From: Leuconostoc lactis
GTDB lineage: Bacteria > Bacillota > Bacilli > Lactobacillales > Lactobacillaceae
Direction of reading: 5' to 3'
Assembly: GCF_007954625.1 (NCBI RefSeq)
Contig: NZ_CP042420.1
Coordinates: 1,500,501 to 1,564,500 of the forward strand
Length of the DNA stretch: 64,000 bases
This document shows, piece by piece, positions 19,339-28,346 of this stretch. Below the pieces are notes generated by a model. It saw only the letters and a list, made by a program, of their open reading frames with translations. It ran no database searches and had not been told where the DNA came from. A program made the position numbers and the translations under genes. Numbering within the stretch: the first letter of the stretch is position 1; every line of letters starts with the position of its first letter.

Positions 19339-21030
19339 TTACATTTCTTCTGGCGCTTTCACACCAAGCAAACGCAAGCTTTCTGTCAACACAATTGTAA
19401 CGGCTTCAACCAAGGCTAAACGTGCTTGCAATTGGTCATCATCCGTCAAAATCTTTGAGTTGGCATAGTACTTATTAAAGGCGCGTGATAGCGTCAAAGC
19501 ATACTTGGCAATGATGCTAGCTTCGCGTTGTTGCCAAGCACGTTGCACCGTAGCAGGGAAGCTGTTCAACGTCGTGATAATATCCCAAGTCATTGGGTCA
19601 TCAAGCGTCACCGCATCCAAGCTAACTGAAACAGGCGCCTTACGCAAAATTGACTTAGCACGGGCATTGGTATATTGCACGTATGGTCCCGTATCACCTT
19701 CAAAGCGCACCACTTCTTCCAAGTTAAAGTCAAAGTTGTTGGTACGGTCATTCATCAAATCGTGGAAGACGACGGCACCCGCACCAACTTGTTCGGCAAC
19801 CTCTTCCTTATTTTCAAGAGTTGGGTTCTTTTCTTGGATTTGCTTCAAAGCCAAATCATGGGCGTCATTTAAGACGTCCTTCAACAAGACAACATCACCC
19901 TTACGCGTTGACATTTTCTTACCGTTAAAGGTGATCAAGCCAAAGGAAATGTGTTCAACATCATCGGCCCACTCAAAGCCCATCAATGACAACACAGCCT
20001 TCATTTGAACGAAATGTTCCCGTTGTTCACCACCCACAACATACAAAGACTTGGCAAAATCATACGTATCCTTACGGTAAACTGCCGCCGCCAAATCACG
20101 GGTCATGTACAAAGTCGCCCCATCTGTGCGCTTAATCATGGCAGGTGTCAAGTTCGGGTTGATATCTGACAAATCAACAATTTGCGCCCCTTGCGACGTG
20201 ACCAACAAGTCCTTTTCCGTCAACTGGTCCACAACTGTGTCCATTTTGTCATTGTAGAATGCTTCACCGTTGAATGAATCAAACCCAATGTCTAAGCGAT
20301 CATAGATTTCTGTAAATTCTTTCAGTGATTCTTCACGGAACCATGCCCATAATGCCAACGCTTCTTCGTCACCATCTTCAAGCTTTTTAAACCAAGCCCG
20401 ACCAGCATCGTTCAAACTGTCATCTTCCTTGGCCTTGTCGTGGAATTCAACGTAATAACGCAACAACGTCGCAATCGGATCAGCTTTCACTTCATCTTCT
20501 GATCCCCAAGTCTTGTAAGCATAAATCAACTTACCAAACTGTGTGCCCCAATCACCCAAATGGTTGATTTTGATGGGTTGGTAACCGTTTTTGGCTGTGA
20601 TATTGGCCAAAGCGTTCCCAATCACAGTCGAACGCAAGTGGCCCATTGACATTGGCTTGGCAATGTTCGGTGATGACATGTCAATCGTGACATTTTCACC
20701 TTGACCGTCGGTGTTGTTACCGTAGTCTGCCTTTAATGTCAAAATCGTTTGCAAGGTCTCACGAGATGTTGCCACTTTATCCAAAAAGAAATTGACATAA
20801 GGGCCAGTTGCGACAACCTTTTCAAAACCAGTTTGGTCAATTTCTGCCACAATATTAGCGGCGATTTGTTGTGGCGCTTGTCGCAAAACTTTGGCCAACG
20901 TAAACGTTGGAAATGCGACATCACCTAATTCTGATGATTTTGGTGCTTCTAATTTTTCAGCAATTTCTGATGCTGTTAAATCTGTCAACACTGCTGCAAG
21001 TGCTGAGACAACTTGTGTGTTATCTGCCAT
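19339..21030 (-). CDS. argS: Arginyl-tRNA synthetase
   Basis: Class I synthetase charging tRNA-Arg. 563 residues. The HIGH-type signature is MSMGHLRST (about 127-135) and the KMSKS-type is KKMSTRKGD. N-terminal Arg-tRNA synthetase additional domain and C-terminal DALR domain (ending LLGVKAPEEM) are present. It has a T-box leader, so uncharged tRNA-Arg should induce it; argR lies downstream. Confidence 0.96.
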   Translation of the reverse strand: MADNTQVVSALAAVLTDLTASEIAEKLEAPKSSELGDVAFPTFTLAKVLRQAPQQIAANIVAEIDQTGFEKVVATGPYVNFFLDKVATSRETLQTILTLKADYGNNTDGQGENVTIDMSSPNIAKPMSMGHLRSTVIGNALANITAKNGYQPIKINHLGDWGTQFGKLIYAYKTWGSEDEVKADPIATLLRYYVEFHDKAKEDDSLNDAGRAWFKKLEDGDEEALALWAWFREESLKEFTEIYDRLDIGFDSFNGEAFYNDKMDTVVDQLTEKDLLVTSQGAQIVDLSDINPNLTPAMIKRTDGATLYMTRDLAAAVYRKDTYDFAKSLYVVGGEQREHFVQMKAVLSLMGFEWADDVEHISFGLITFNGKKMSTRKGDVVLLKDVLNDAHDLALKQIQEKNPTLENKEEVAEQVGAGAVVFHDLMNDRTNNFDFNLEEVVRFEGDTGPYVQYTNARAKSILRKAPVSVSLDAVTLDDPMTWDIITTLNSFPATVQRAWQQREASIIAKYALTLSRAFNKYYANSKILTDDDQLQARLALVEAVTIVLTESLRLLGVKAPEEM

Positions 21031-21089
21031 GTGTCCATATCCTTTTTTATATTAGTTTTTATTATACCGTATTTTTTGCCTGCAAAATA

Positions 21090-21127
21090 AAAACTCGTCT
21101 CTTGATGTATCACAAGAGACGAGTTTT
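21090..21127 (-). terminator. T-box terminator
   Basis: 15-bp stem (AAAACTCGTCTCTTG with its complement), 8-nt loop, T-run on the minus strand. Confidence 0.88.
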
Positions 21128-21257
21128 CACCCGCGGTACCACTCTAATAGCTTTCGCCACTCAATATCTAATTGTTTGACTCCAAATACGCGCCGTTTCC
21201 TTCATTATCTGACTCACACCCACTCAGACTCGCTGGTAATGAATTACCGAAACATCT
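21090..21257 (-). promoter_or_regulatory. T-box riboswitch of argS
   Basis: The T-box core TGGTACCGCGG (complement at about 21131-21141) precedes a terminator and argS. The stem I region upstream contains a CGGCGCG stretch with Arg-type codons; I cannot fix the specifier by eye. Its 5' part touches the end of the DUF2187 gene. Confidence 0.9.
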
Positions 21258-21527
21258 TTATTCTTCAACGTCAGCCTCAGCAGTTTTTGGTACTGGGGCA
21301 TGCTTAATCACTTCAATTTCATCCATTCGAACCACTGCACGATGATTCATTTCGTTAACAGTGGGTTGGTCAGCCGGATCATTTTCCGTAATTTCAACCA
21401 ACAATGAATTTTCATAAACTTTTTCAACTTGTCCAGTAAATGGCTTTTCCAAATTACCATAAGCTGGTGCGAGTAAAATGTCGCCAATATGATATTTAGA
21501 GGCCTTGTTTTCTTCTTCGTCTGCCAT
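21258..21527 (-). CDS. DUF2187-family protein
   Basis: Start set at MADEEENKASKYHIGD, giving 89 residues with an SH3/KOW-like core (GDILLAPAYGNLEKPFTGQVEKVYENSLLVEI) and acidic tail; this fits DUF2187, function unknown. The start has no Shine-Dalgarno. The frame stays open upstream to a TTG at 21608 with a hydrophobic stretch, but a cytosolic DUF2187 protein would not need it. A perfect AGGAGG lies about 100 nt upstream, in front of a different short frame. Confidence 0.7.
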   Translation of the reverse strand: MADEEENKASKYHIGDILLAPAYGNLEKPFTGQVEKVYENSLLVEITENDPADQPTVNEMNHRAVVRMDEIEVIKHAPVPKTAEADVEE

Positions 21528-21558
21528 GTTTGTCAGCTGTGACGTATTGGCTGTTGCT

Positions 21559-21621
21559 TTATAAGTCAACAGCGCAATTGCAAGGACAATGCGCATTGCG
21601 ATTTTCAACTGTCCTAGTCAC
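21559..21621 (-). CDS. Short upstream reading frame, 20 codons, Cys-rich
   Basis: A GTG frame directly behind AGGAGG with a 5-nt spacer reads MTRTVENRNAHC then PCNCAVDL and stops. An ATG-TGA start-stop sits one base out of frame at the same place. It could be a leader or upstream ORF controlling the DUF2187 gene, which lacks its own ribosome site. No homology is claimed. Confidence 0.35.
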   Translation of the reverse strand: MTRTVENRNAHCPCNCAVDL

Positions 21622-21673
21622 ATTTTCCTCCTGTAATCGATGTGTAACACCATATTTTACCACAAAAACGCCG

Positions 21674-22867
21674 CTATTTCAACGTGCTAATCCGTTGCAT
21701 AATCTCACGCGCCAAGGTTAATTTATCTGCTTGGGGTAAAGTTTCTGCTGGCTGATTTGGCGTTAAGATCGTAATCACATTATCATCCGATGAAAAGCCA
21801 ATGTTTGGCGAACTGACATCATTGACGATCAACATATCTGCCTGCTTCTTTTTCAACTTGGCTTGCCCATAGGCAATCACATCTTGGGTCTCGGCCGCAA
21901 AGCCAACAACCAACTGGTGGGCTGATTTTTGCTGCCCCGCCATTTTCAAGATATCAGGATTTTGGACAAGGGTTATCGTCAAACCGCCATCCCCTTGCTT
22001 CTTGATTTTATCTTGGGCCAGTGTGGCAGGCTTAAAGTCTGACACTGCTGCAGCCCCAATAAAAATATCTGCGGTCGGAAAAGCCGCCATCACGGCCTCA
22101 TACATCGCTTGAGTTGAATCAACCATGACCTTGGTGACGCCAAAAATAGTCTGGCGATCAACCGTGGTGATGAGCGTAACCTCGGCCCCATTTTCGGCGG
22201 CAGCTTGGGCTAACGCATAGCCCATTTTACCACTTGATTTATTGGTTAAAAAACGCACCGGATCTAGCGCTTCACGCGTCCCACCAGCCGTAATCACAAT
22301 CTTTTTGCCACGCAGATGGCCTGTTTGGGCGCGGAGTCGGATGGCCGCTTCTGCCAAAATGGCTTCTGGCTCTGGCAAGCGCCCTTTGGCGGCATACCCT
22401 TCTGCCAAAAAGCCCTCGGCTGGTTCAATCACCAACCAACCATCGGCCGCAAGTGTTGCCAAATTGCGGACAACCGCGGGATTGGTTAACATCACGTCAT
22501 TCATGGCCGGTGCAATAATCTTTTTAGCTGTTGAGGCCATAATGGTTGCGGTTGGTGCATCATCAGCCAACCCGTTAGCCAACTTACCAATCATGTTTGC
22601 TGTGGCGGGGACGACGAAAATGATATCCGCCCACTTAGCCCAGTCAATATGCACCACCTCAGTCGTATGGCCAACAAATAAATCAGTTAGCACGTCATGC
22701 CCAGATAGAATGGCAAGTGTTTTACTGGTAATAAATTCTTGTGCTGATTGCGTCATCGCAACCCGTACATGGGACTGATCCTTCACGAGTAAACGGACAA
22801 AACTAGCAGCCTTATAAGCTGATACACTGCCTGTGACGACGACCAGCACATTTTTTTCTTTAAACAT
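21674..22867 (-). CDS. coaBC: Bifunctional PPC decarboxylase / phosphopantothenate-cysteine ligase
   Basis: Two consecutive steps of coenzyme A synthesis. Start at MFKEKNVLVVVTGSVSAYKA (397 residues). N-terminal flavoprotein: TGSVSAYKA, the catalytic His in VVHIDWAKWAD, the PAMN loop (IIAPAMNDVM). C-terminal ligase: KIVITAGGTREALDPVRFLTNKSSG and the CTP site AAVSDFKP. Transcribed alone; AAGG precedes the start. Confidence 0.95.
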   Translation of the reverse strand: MFKEKNVLVVVTGSVSAYKAASFVRLLVKDQSHVRVAMTQSAQEFITSKTLAILSGHDVLTDLFVGHTTEVVHIDWAKWADIIFVVPATANMIGKLANGLADDAPTATIMASTAKKIIAPAMNDVMLTNPAVVRNLATLAADGWLVIEPAEGFLAEGYAAKGRLPEPEAILAEAAIRLRAQTGHLRGKKIVITAGGTREALDPVRFLTNKSSGKMGYALAQAAAENGAEVTLITTVDRQTIFGVTKVMVDSTQAMYEAVMAAFPTADIFIGAAAVSDFKPATLAQDKIKKQGDGGLTITLVQNPDILKMAGQQKSAHQLVVGFAAETQDVIAYGQAKLKKKQADMLIVNDVSSPNIGFSSDDNVITILTPNQPAETLPQADKLTLAREIMQRISTLK

Positions 22868-22989
22868 TTTCCTTACCAAGCACAGCAAAGCGTGTGCATG
22901 CCTTTAATTCTTGTGACCGCAGCTAAAATACCCGTCACTCACTGAAAAAATTGTAACATATTCTCACAACCCCTGCTGATGTCACGCAA

Positions 22990-23015
22990 AAAAGCGCTGG
23001 ATTAACAGCGCTTTT
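22990..23015 (-). terminator. Terminator after the SPFH gene
   Basis: AAAAGCGCTG / CAGCGCTTTT stem with a 6-nt loop and T-run on the minus strand; touches the SPFH stop codon. Confidence 0.8.
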
Positions 23016-23829
23016 ATTTTAGGCCTTTATCAAACAACTTGCCAGCCACCGGTAATTGGCCAAGCGTTGCCATTTTCTTACTATCCACAACGACCAAATT
23101 CGTGGGTGAATTAGCTAACGTCGCGAAAGCGTTAATAGATTGGTTTTGGAAGTACTTGTCATCCGCCCCCGCCAAACCAGCTTGCACCGTATCGATTCGG
23201 TAACGTTCGGCATCCGCACGTGTTTTAGTGGCATCAGCTTCTGCTTTCGCCGTCGCCATCAACGCGTCATTTTTAGCCTTAGTTGTGAGTTCGATAGAGC
23301 GTGCCTCACCTTCGGCTTTCGCAATGGTTGCCACCCGTTCACGATCAGCCGTTAACTGCTTATCCATCGCTTCTTGGATGGAAGCTGATGGTCGTAATTC
23401 ATCAATGTTGATACGATCAACATTAATGCCGTACGTGTTCGTTAAATCACCAATTGCTGAGGCGAGCTGAACGTTAATTTTGGTCGTAGATCCCAAAGCT
23501 TCATTCAATTCCATTCGACCAATGATATCACGCAAGTGACCACGCACAAGTTGCGCCATCGATTCAACCGAATCCGTATTTTCATACATATATTTCACCG
23601 CATCCGTGACATGGTAGTTCAACGTGACACTGGCTTTAATATCAGCATTATCCGCCGTAATGACTGAATAATCTGGTAATCGCAATGGCCGCATGGCCAA
23701 ACTGACATTTCGAATGCGTTGGACAAATGGCACATAAAAGTGAAGCCCAGCTTCTTTCCGCGTGCGATACTTACCAAGCGTTTCAACTAAACCTGCGTTG
23801 TTTTGTGGCACAATTTTAAAAAATAGCAT
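23014..23829 (-). CDS. SPFH/band-7 domain protein
   Basis: Start at MLFFKIVPQNNAGLVETLGKY, behind GGGGGAG; 271 residues. The band-7 domain covers about 1-160 (VSLAMRPLRLPDYSVITADN, LRDIIGRMELNEAL), followed by an Ala/Glu/Lys-rich coiled coil (about 170-220). There is no clear long N-terminal membrane helix, only LFFKIV. Such proteins form membrane-associated scaffolds or act with proteases. It is co-transcribed with a ribbon-helix-helix protein just upstream, 16 nt apart. Confidence 0.88.
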   Translation of the reverse strand: MLFFKIVPQNNAGLVETLGKYRTRKEAGLHFYVPFVQRIRNVSLAMRPLRLPDYSVITADNADIKASVTLNYHVTDAVKYMYENTDSVESMAQLVRGHLRDIIGRMELNEALGSTTKINVQLASAIGDLTNTYGINVDRINIDELRPSASIQEAMDKQLTADRERVATIAKAEGEARSIELTTKAKNDALMATAKAEADATKTRADAERYRIDTVQAGLAGADDKYFQNQSINAFATLANSPTNLVVVDSKKMATLGQLPVAGKLFDKGLK

Positions 23830-23845
23830 CTTTCTCCCCCGTGTA

Positions 23846-24220
23846 TTAAGATTCGTAAACAGCAATGACTGGCTTTAATTCACGCAACGTTAAAATATTG
23901 CCAGTCGCTTCAATCACAACATATTGCCGATCCACTTTAGCCGTCGCAGCATTATCTATCAAATAACGATAATAAATACCCGACACCAAGACTAATCGAT
24001 TAAACAAATCAAAGTTTTCCCCTGAAATAATTTGACCGACAATTTGCCGCTCCTCAAAAGTTTCTGGTTGCGCGCCTGCTTCGAGCAACTTCGTCAAATA
24101 ACTATTCAGGGAACGACCTTCTTGCGCCGCCTGTTCCGCTAATATTTCATGCAATTCTGGCGCAATCCGCAATGGAATACGACCTGATTTATGAGTTTTT
24201 TCTTCGTCAATCTTTTTCAT
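23846..24220 (-). CDS. Ribbon-helix-helix (HicB-like) DNA-binding protein
   Basis: 124 residues. Residues 13-46 (GRIPLRIAPELHEILAEQAA, then EGRSLNSYLTKLLEAG) form a ribbon-helix-helix motif of the kind seen in HicB-like antitoxins. The C-terminal half is unassigned. No toxin gene is adjacent; the partner is the SPFH gene. The ATG has no Shine-Dalgarno and lies next to a promoter -10, while long inverted repeats flank the promoter, pointing to autoregulation. Confidence 0.7.
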   Translation of the reverse strand: MKKIDEEKTHKSGRIPLRIAPELHEILAEQAAQEGRSLNSYLTKLLEAGAQPETFEERQIVGQIISGENFDLFNRLVLVSGIYYRYLIDNAATAKVDRQYVVIEATGNILTLRELKPVIAVYES

Positions 24221-24223
24221 ATA

Positions 24224-24274
24224 TTAATGATATCACATTTATGTCAAAGAAGACAATATGTGATATCTCATTAA
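24224..24274. promoter_or_regulatory. Inverted-repeat operator candidate upstream of the RHH gene
   Basis: GATATCACAT (24229-24238) and ATGTGATATC (24258-24267) are exact complements, and with flanking TTAAT / CATTAA the arms reach 15-17 nt. On the minus strand, TTGTCT-18-TATCAT overlaps the arms. The arrangement suits paired RHH dimers. Confidence 0.6.
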
Positions 24275-24304
24275 AAAAACACGCCTGATACGGGCGTGTT
24301 TTTT
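24272..24304. terminator. Terminator after murE
   Basis: AAAAAACACGCC / GGCGTGTTTTTT stem with a 7-nt loop, at the murE stop codon. Confidence 0.82.
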
Positions 24305-25790
24305 AGGCATTATTCGCATTTAAAACGTTTTGGACAACCGCATAGTCGCCAATATAGGGTTCGTCAACACCGTTAATCTTTTGATACGGGTCCTCACCTT
24401 TTCCGGCAACAATCACGATATCATGCGGGTTGGCCTGTGCAATCGCCTGTTGAATGGCTTGGATACGATCCATTTCAAAATGTACCGTCACATCAGGATT
24501 GGTAATGTGGGCCGCAATTTCTTTGGCAATGGCCATTGGCGATTCAAATTGTGGATCATCAGCCGTCAAAAAGACCGTATCCGCAAACTCTGACACCACC
24601 CGACCAAAGTCAGCACGGCGTGACACACCTTTATTGCCTGGTGCGCCAATCACCACTGAAACTTTACCATCAGGATATTGACTCTGCGCAAATTGTAGCA
24701 GTGCCCGCATCGACGCGTAGTTGTGGGCGTAGTCGACAAATGCAACCCCATGATCTGGAATCGGTAAGCTCAACATACGACCAGGAATAAAGACCGTATC
24801 TAAACCAGCCACCATATCAGCATGCTGGGCACCCGCCAAGGCAGTCATCATCAACGCCGCTAAAGCGTTTGATTCATTAAAATCACCTGGCAAATTCAAA
24901 CGATAAGTCCCGTTCATCTCAGCCAAATCACTCTCAGCAACCGTGAAACGACTCTCATGAATCGCACTTTCAAGAGACTGATACGTGTACGCGCCACCTT
25001 GATCGGCTTGACTATAAGTATAGACGTGATCATGATGCGTTTTGGCGTGTGCTAACACGGCCGATAACTGATCACTTGCTGCATTAACAATAACCTGTTC
25101 AGCATGATCTAGCAACATCATTTTATGCGCTAAATAGTCTTCAAAGCTGGGATGTTCATTTGGTCCAATGTGATCAGGTGAAATGTTCAAAAAGGCACCA
25201 ACTTGAAATTCTAGGCCGTAGACACGTTGTTTGAGATAAGCCTGTGAGCTGACCTCCATAACCAAATGCGTCATATCATTATCAACAGCGCGGCGCATAT
25301 CTTTGAAGAGTTCATAAGATTCCGGTGTGGTCAAATCTGACTTTTTCTTATCAGCTGGTTGATTGCCAGTAATGCGATCAACCGTTGAAAACAGCGCTGT
25401 ATGCTGATGCGTCATGTGCTGTAAGATTTGAAAGGCCATGTACGCCGCGGTTGTTTTGCCTTTTGTCCCCGTAAAGGCGCCAATCCACAAGTCGTTTTGT
25501 GGATAGTCAAAAAAGGCCATCGATAAGACTGACAACGCCTTTTGGACATCCGTGACTTGCCATTGTGGCAAATCAACCGGTAGCAGTTCTTCCGTGACTA
25601 AACCAGTCACGCCAGCGGCTTGCGCCAAATACTCTACCCGAAATGCCCCTTTGACAACAAATAACGTCTGGTCTTTGACTTGACGGGTATCATAATGTAA
25701 AAAATCAAATGTTTGATCGCTATCCGGCTTAGCGACTAACAAATGATGGGCAGTGAGTAATTGTTCAATTGTTTTACTTGTGAGTTCCAT
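24303..25790 (-). CDS. murE: UDP-MurNAc-tripeptide ligase (probably L-lysine adding)
   Basis: Adds the third amino acid to the peptidoglycan precursor. 495 residues with the three Mur-ligase domains; the ATP loop is TGTKGKTTAAY near 105-115. The third-residue specificity motif is DDPQ (TADDPQFESP), not the DNPR of diaminopimelate enzymes, which favours L-lysine. No Shine-Dalgarno precedes the ATG and a perfect TATAAT ends 7 nt before it, so the mRNA may be leaderless. Confidence 0.93.
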   Translation of the reverse strand: MELTSKTIEQLLTAHHLLVAKPDSDQTFDFLHYDTRQVKDQTLFVVKGAFRVEYLAQAAGVTGLVTEELLPVDLPQWQVTDVQKALSVLSMAFFDYPQNDLWIGAFTGTKGKTTAAYMAFQILQHMTHQHTALFSTVDRITGNQPADKKKSDLTTPESYELFKDMRRAVDNDMTHLVMEVSSQAYLKQRVYGLEFQVGAFLNISPDHIGPNEHPSFEDYLAHKMMLLDHAEQVIVNAASDQLSAVLAHAKTHHDHVYTYSQADQGGAYTYQSLESAIHESRFTVAESDLAEMNGTYRLNLPGDFNESNALAALMMTALAGAQHADMVAGLDTVFIPGRMLSLPIPDHGVAFVDYAHNYASMRALLQFAQSQYPDGKVSVVIGAPGNKGVSRRADFGRVVSEFADTVFLTADDPQFESPMAIAKEIAAHITNPDVTVHFEMDRIQAIQQAIAQANPHDIVIVAGKGEDPYQKINGVDEPYIGDYAVVQNVLNANNA

Positions 25791-25797
25791 AAGCTTT

Positions 25798-25803
25798 ATT
25801 ATA
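25798..25803 (-). promoter_or_regulatory. Promoter -10 for murE
   Basis: TATAAT on the minus strand, 7 nt before the murE ATG and just after the antiporter terminator; weak -35. Confidence 0.55.
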
Positions 25804-25842
25804 CAAAAAAAGTTGCCCCCAGAACAGGCGCAACGTTTTTTT
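25804..25842 (-). terminator. Terminator after the antiporter gene
   Basis: GTTGC...GCAAC stem flanked by A6 and T7 runs. Confidence 0.75.
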
Positions 25843-25844
25843 AA

Positions 25845-26984
25845 TTATTTCACAAGGACTTTTCTCAGCGCGATTGGTGCAAAAATCGTCGTGACTAGGA
25901 TAATAATTGCCAATTCAGAATACGCATCCTGACCAATAACGTGAGCTTGCAAGCCGATATTAGCCACAATCAAGGCCATTTCACCACGTGACACCATCCC
26001 CAAACCAATGACATTGGCATCATAATAACTCATACCGGTCATTTTGGCACCTAATCCAGAACCGACCCACTTTGTCAAAATAGCGGCTAATGACATCACG
26101 AGTAGCAGCCCCCACTTATCACCAAATCCGTCAAATGAAATCTTTAAGCCGATACTTGCAAAAAAGATTGGAATAAATAGGCCGTACCCAATCGGCACCA
26201 TCTCAGACATCATCTTGTGAGCTTGTGGTAGGTTGGCAATGGCCACCCCGATAAAGAATGACCCAACCACAGCAGAAATACCAGCAAACTCAGCAACTGT
26301 GCCGGCGCCCAAAGCCAGCAACATCCCAACCAAACCACTCATAGCTGGCAAACTCATGGTCGTTGCCACCCGTACAAATGTTGGCAACACATAGCGACTC
26401 ACAACATATAACCCCACGAAAAAGCCAATTGCTAATAGACCTTGGAGCCAAAGTGGTTGCTGATGATCAGCTTGACCACCGAAAATCGCAATGAAGCCAG
26501 ACAAGCTCGCAACTGCTAAAATATCATCCGCTACGGCTGCACCAAGAATGGTCACCCCGGCTCTTGTTTTGAGTTGGCGATATTCATTTAAGACTTCCGC
26601 CGTAATTGAGACTGATGTCGCGGCAAACACCACACCCCAAAATATCGCTTGTTTCGTATCAAAATGATACGCTTGGGCGAGGAAGTAAAAGACCACCATC
26701 GGGAAGACGGCGCCTAAAACGGCTACCATCAGTGACGGCTTGATGTTTGCTTTTAATTGCTTGATATCGGTTTCCAGTCCGACAATAAACATCAAAATCA
26801 TAACCCCGATTTCAGCCATAAATTCAATACTATGCGAAATCTGAACAATGTTCAACAAACTCGGCCCCAGTACCACGCCCGCTAACAATTGGCCAACAAC
26901 AATCGGCATCCCGATGCGTTGTGCCCCTAAGCCCATGATAATGGCTGCGGCTAACATTAAAAATAAATCTAAATAAAATGTCAT
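25845..26984 (-). CDS. CPA2-family Na+(K+)/H+ antiporter
   Basis: Start at MTFYLDLFLMLAAAIIMGLG behind AAGGG; 379 residues with about 12 membrane helices. GMPIVVGQLLAGVVLGPSLL is the typical early CPA2 helix pair, and the paired-acid region VADDILAVASL is the ion site. It lacks a C-terminal TrkA-N or TrkA-C domain, so it resembles GerN/NapA-type exchangers. Cation specificity cannot be told. Single-gene unit. Confidence 0.9.
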   Translation of the reverse strand: MTFYLDLFLMLAAAIIMGLGAQRIGMPIVVGQLLAGVVLGPSLLNIVQISHSIEFMAEIGVMILMFIVGLETDIKQLKANIKPSLMVAVLGAVFPMVVFYFLAQAYHFDTKQAIFWGVVFAATSVSITAEVLNEYRQLKTRAGVTILGAAVADDILAVASLSGFIAIFGGQADHQQPLWLQGLLAIGFFVGLYVVSRYVLPTFVRVATTMSLPAMSGLVGMLLALGAGTVAEFAGISAVVGSFFIGVAIANLPQAHKMMSEMVPIGYGLFIPIFFASIGLKISFDGFGDKWGLLLVMSLAAILTKWVGSGLGAKMTGMSYYDANVIGLGMVSRGEMALIVANIGLQAHVIGQDAYSELAIIILVTTIFAPIALRKVLVK

Positions 26985-27135
26985 ATTCCCTTGCTGTATT
27001 GCGTGCTGCAATACATCCTTTCTACATGATTGTACTGGTTTTATCAGATAACAAAAAGAGCAAACACAAAAAACTAACGTTGCTCCCCCACAAACGTTCG
27101 CCTTGAGTGTTTACTCAACCAGTTTAACGATTCAA

Positions 27136-28263
27136 TTATTTTTCTGCTGCTTCACGTGCTAGTTTTGCCGCATTGGCTGCTGCCATTTCGGCACTAGCTG
27201 CTGCATTATCACGATAAATGTGCTGATCAGCAGCAACAGCCGCATAGACACGCGCCAATTCGCGATCTAACACCTCACGCACTTCATCAGTCGCATGAGT
27301 TTCCATCAACATTTGTCGCAAAGCTGACGCATGCGCAAAGCCACGCAAATAAATCTTAAAGTAACGCTTCAAAGCTTCAAAATGCTTGGGCGTTACCGTA
27401 GCATTTACCTCATCAAATAAGTCTAATTGCAACTTTAACAAGGCAATTGATTCTTCCAAAGTATGTTGGCGCGGACTTTTTTCAAACGCATAAGGGTTTT
27501 CAAAAATACCACGACCGATCATAATCCCGTCAACGCCTGGATGGGCTTTAGCTAACGCTTCCCCTTCGGCACGTGACTTGATATCACCATTGATTTGGAG
27601 CAATGTGTTTGGCGCAATGGCATCACGCATCGCCACGATTTCATCAATTAATTCAAAATGTGCGGGTGCTTTTGACATTTCTTTGCGCGAACGCAAGTGA
27701 ACCGTCAACACCGCAACATCTTGCTGCAAAATCACGGGCAACCAGTCACGGAATTCCATGGGATCATAAAAGCCGAGACGTGTCTTAACTGACACTGGTA
27801 GCCCAGATTCTTTGGCAGCCGAGACGAGTTGTGCTGCCAAATCTTGGTGGCGAATCAAATCTGACCCAGCACCGTTTTTAACGACAGTTGGATCAGGACA
27901 ACCCATGTTCAAATCAACTGCTCGATAACCCATGTCGGGCAATAATTTTGCTGCCCCAGCAATATCTTCTGGTCGTGAGCCCCAAATTTGCGCCACTGGT
28001 TGTGTTTCGTTTTCAGCGACGGCCAAACGCCCTTGCACGGAAAACTTTGCTTTGGGATGAATCATTGAACTTGCGTTCGTAAATTCTGTAAAGTAAACAT
28101 CAGGGGCACCAGCTTTTTCAACCACACGACGGAAAATCGTATCCGTCACGGCCTCCATTGGTGCCAAACTGAAGAATGGTCGCTTTTCAGACGAGTCATG
28201 GCCTTTTTGTGCATTAGCCACAACTTCGTCCCAGAAAAGCGGTTGCGGAGACGATTGCGTCAT
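27136..28263 (-). CDS. tRNA-dihydrouridine synthase
   Basis: FMN enzyme reducing uridines in tRNA D-loops. 375 residues. FSLAPMEAVTDTIFRRVV opens the TIM barrel, the catalytic Cys is in NMGCPDPTVVKNGAGSDL, and the flavin-phosphate end is GIMIGRGIFENPYAF. The C-terminal helical domain ends in an Ala/Glu-rich tail. AAGGAG precedes the ATG. Exact position specificity (DusB or another type) is not fixed. Confidence 0.9.
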   Translation of the reverse strand: MTQSSPQPLFWDEVVANAQKGHDSSEKRPFFSLAPMEAVTDTIFRRVVEKAGAPDVYFTEFTNASSMIHPKAKFSVQGRLAVAENETQPVAQIWGSRPEDIAGAAKLLPDMGYRAVDLNMGCPDPTVVKNGAGSDLIRHQDLAAQLVSAAKESGLPVSVKTRLGFYDPMEFRDWLPVILQQDVAVLTVHLRSRKEMSKAPAHFELIDEIVAMRDAIAPNTLLQINGDIKSRAEGEALAKAHPGVDGIMIGRGIFENPYAFEKSPRQHTLEESIALLKLQLDLFDEVNATVTPKHFEALKRYFKIYLRGFAHASALRQMLMETHATDEVREVLDRELARVYAAVAADQHIYRDNAAASAEMAAANAAKLAREAAEK

Positions 28264-28346
28264 GAAGATTTCTCCTTATTTAATGTAAGTCAACACATAC
28301 TATCATACCATATTTCGAGATAAATCTCAAAAACGCTGCTCACAGC

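Noticed and set aside
27012..27135. Possible hairpins between the antiporter and dus genes
   Set aside because: GAGCAA/TTGCTC and GAGTG/ACTC pairs are short and lack T-runs; no feature supported.
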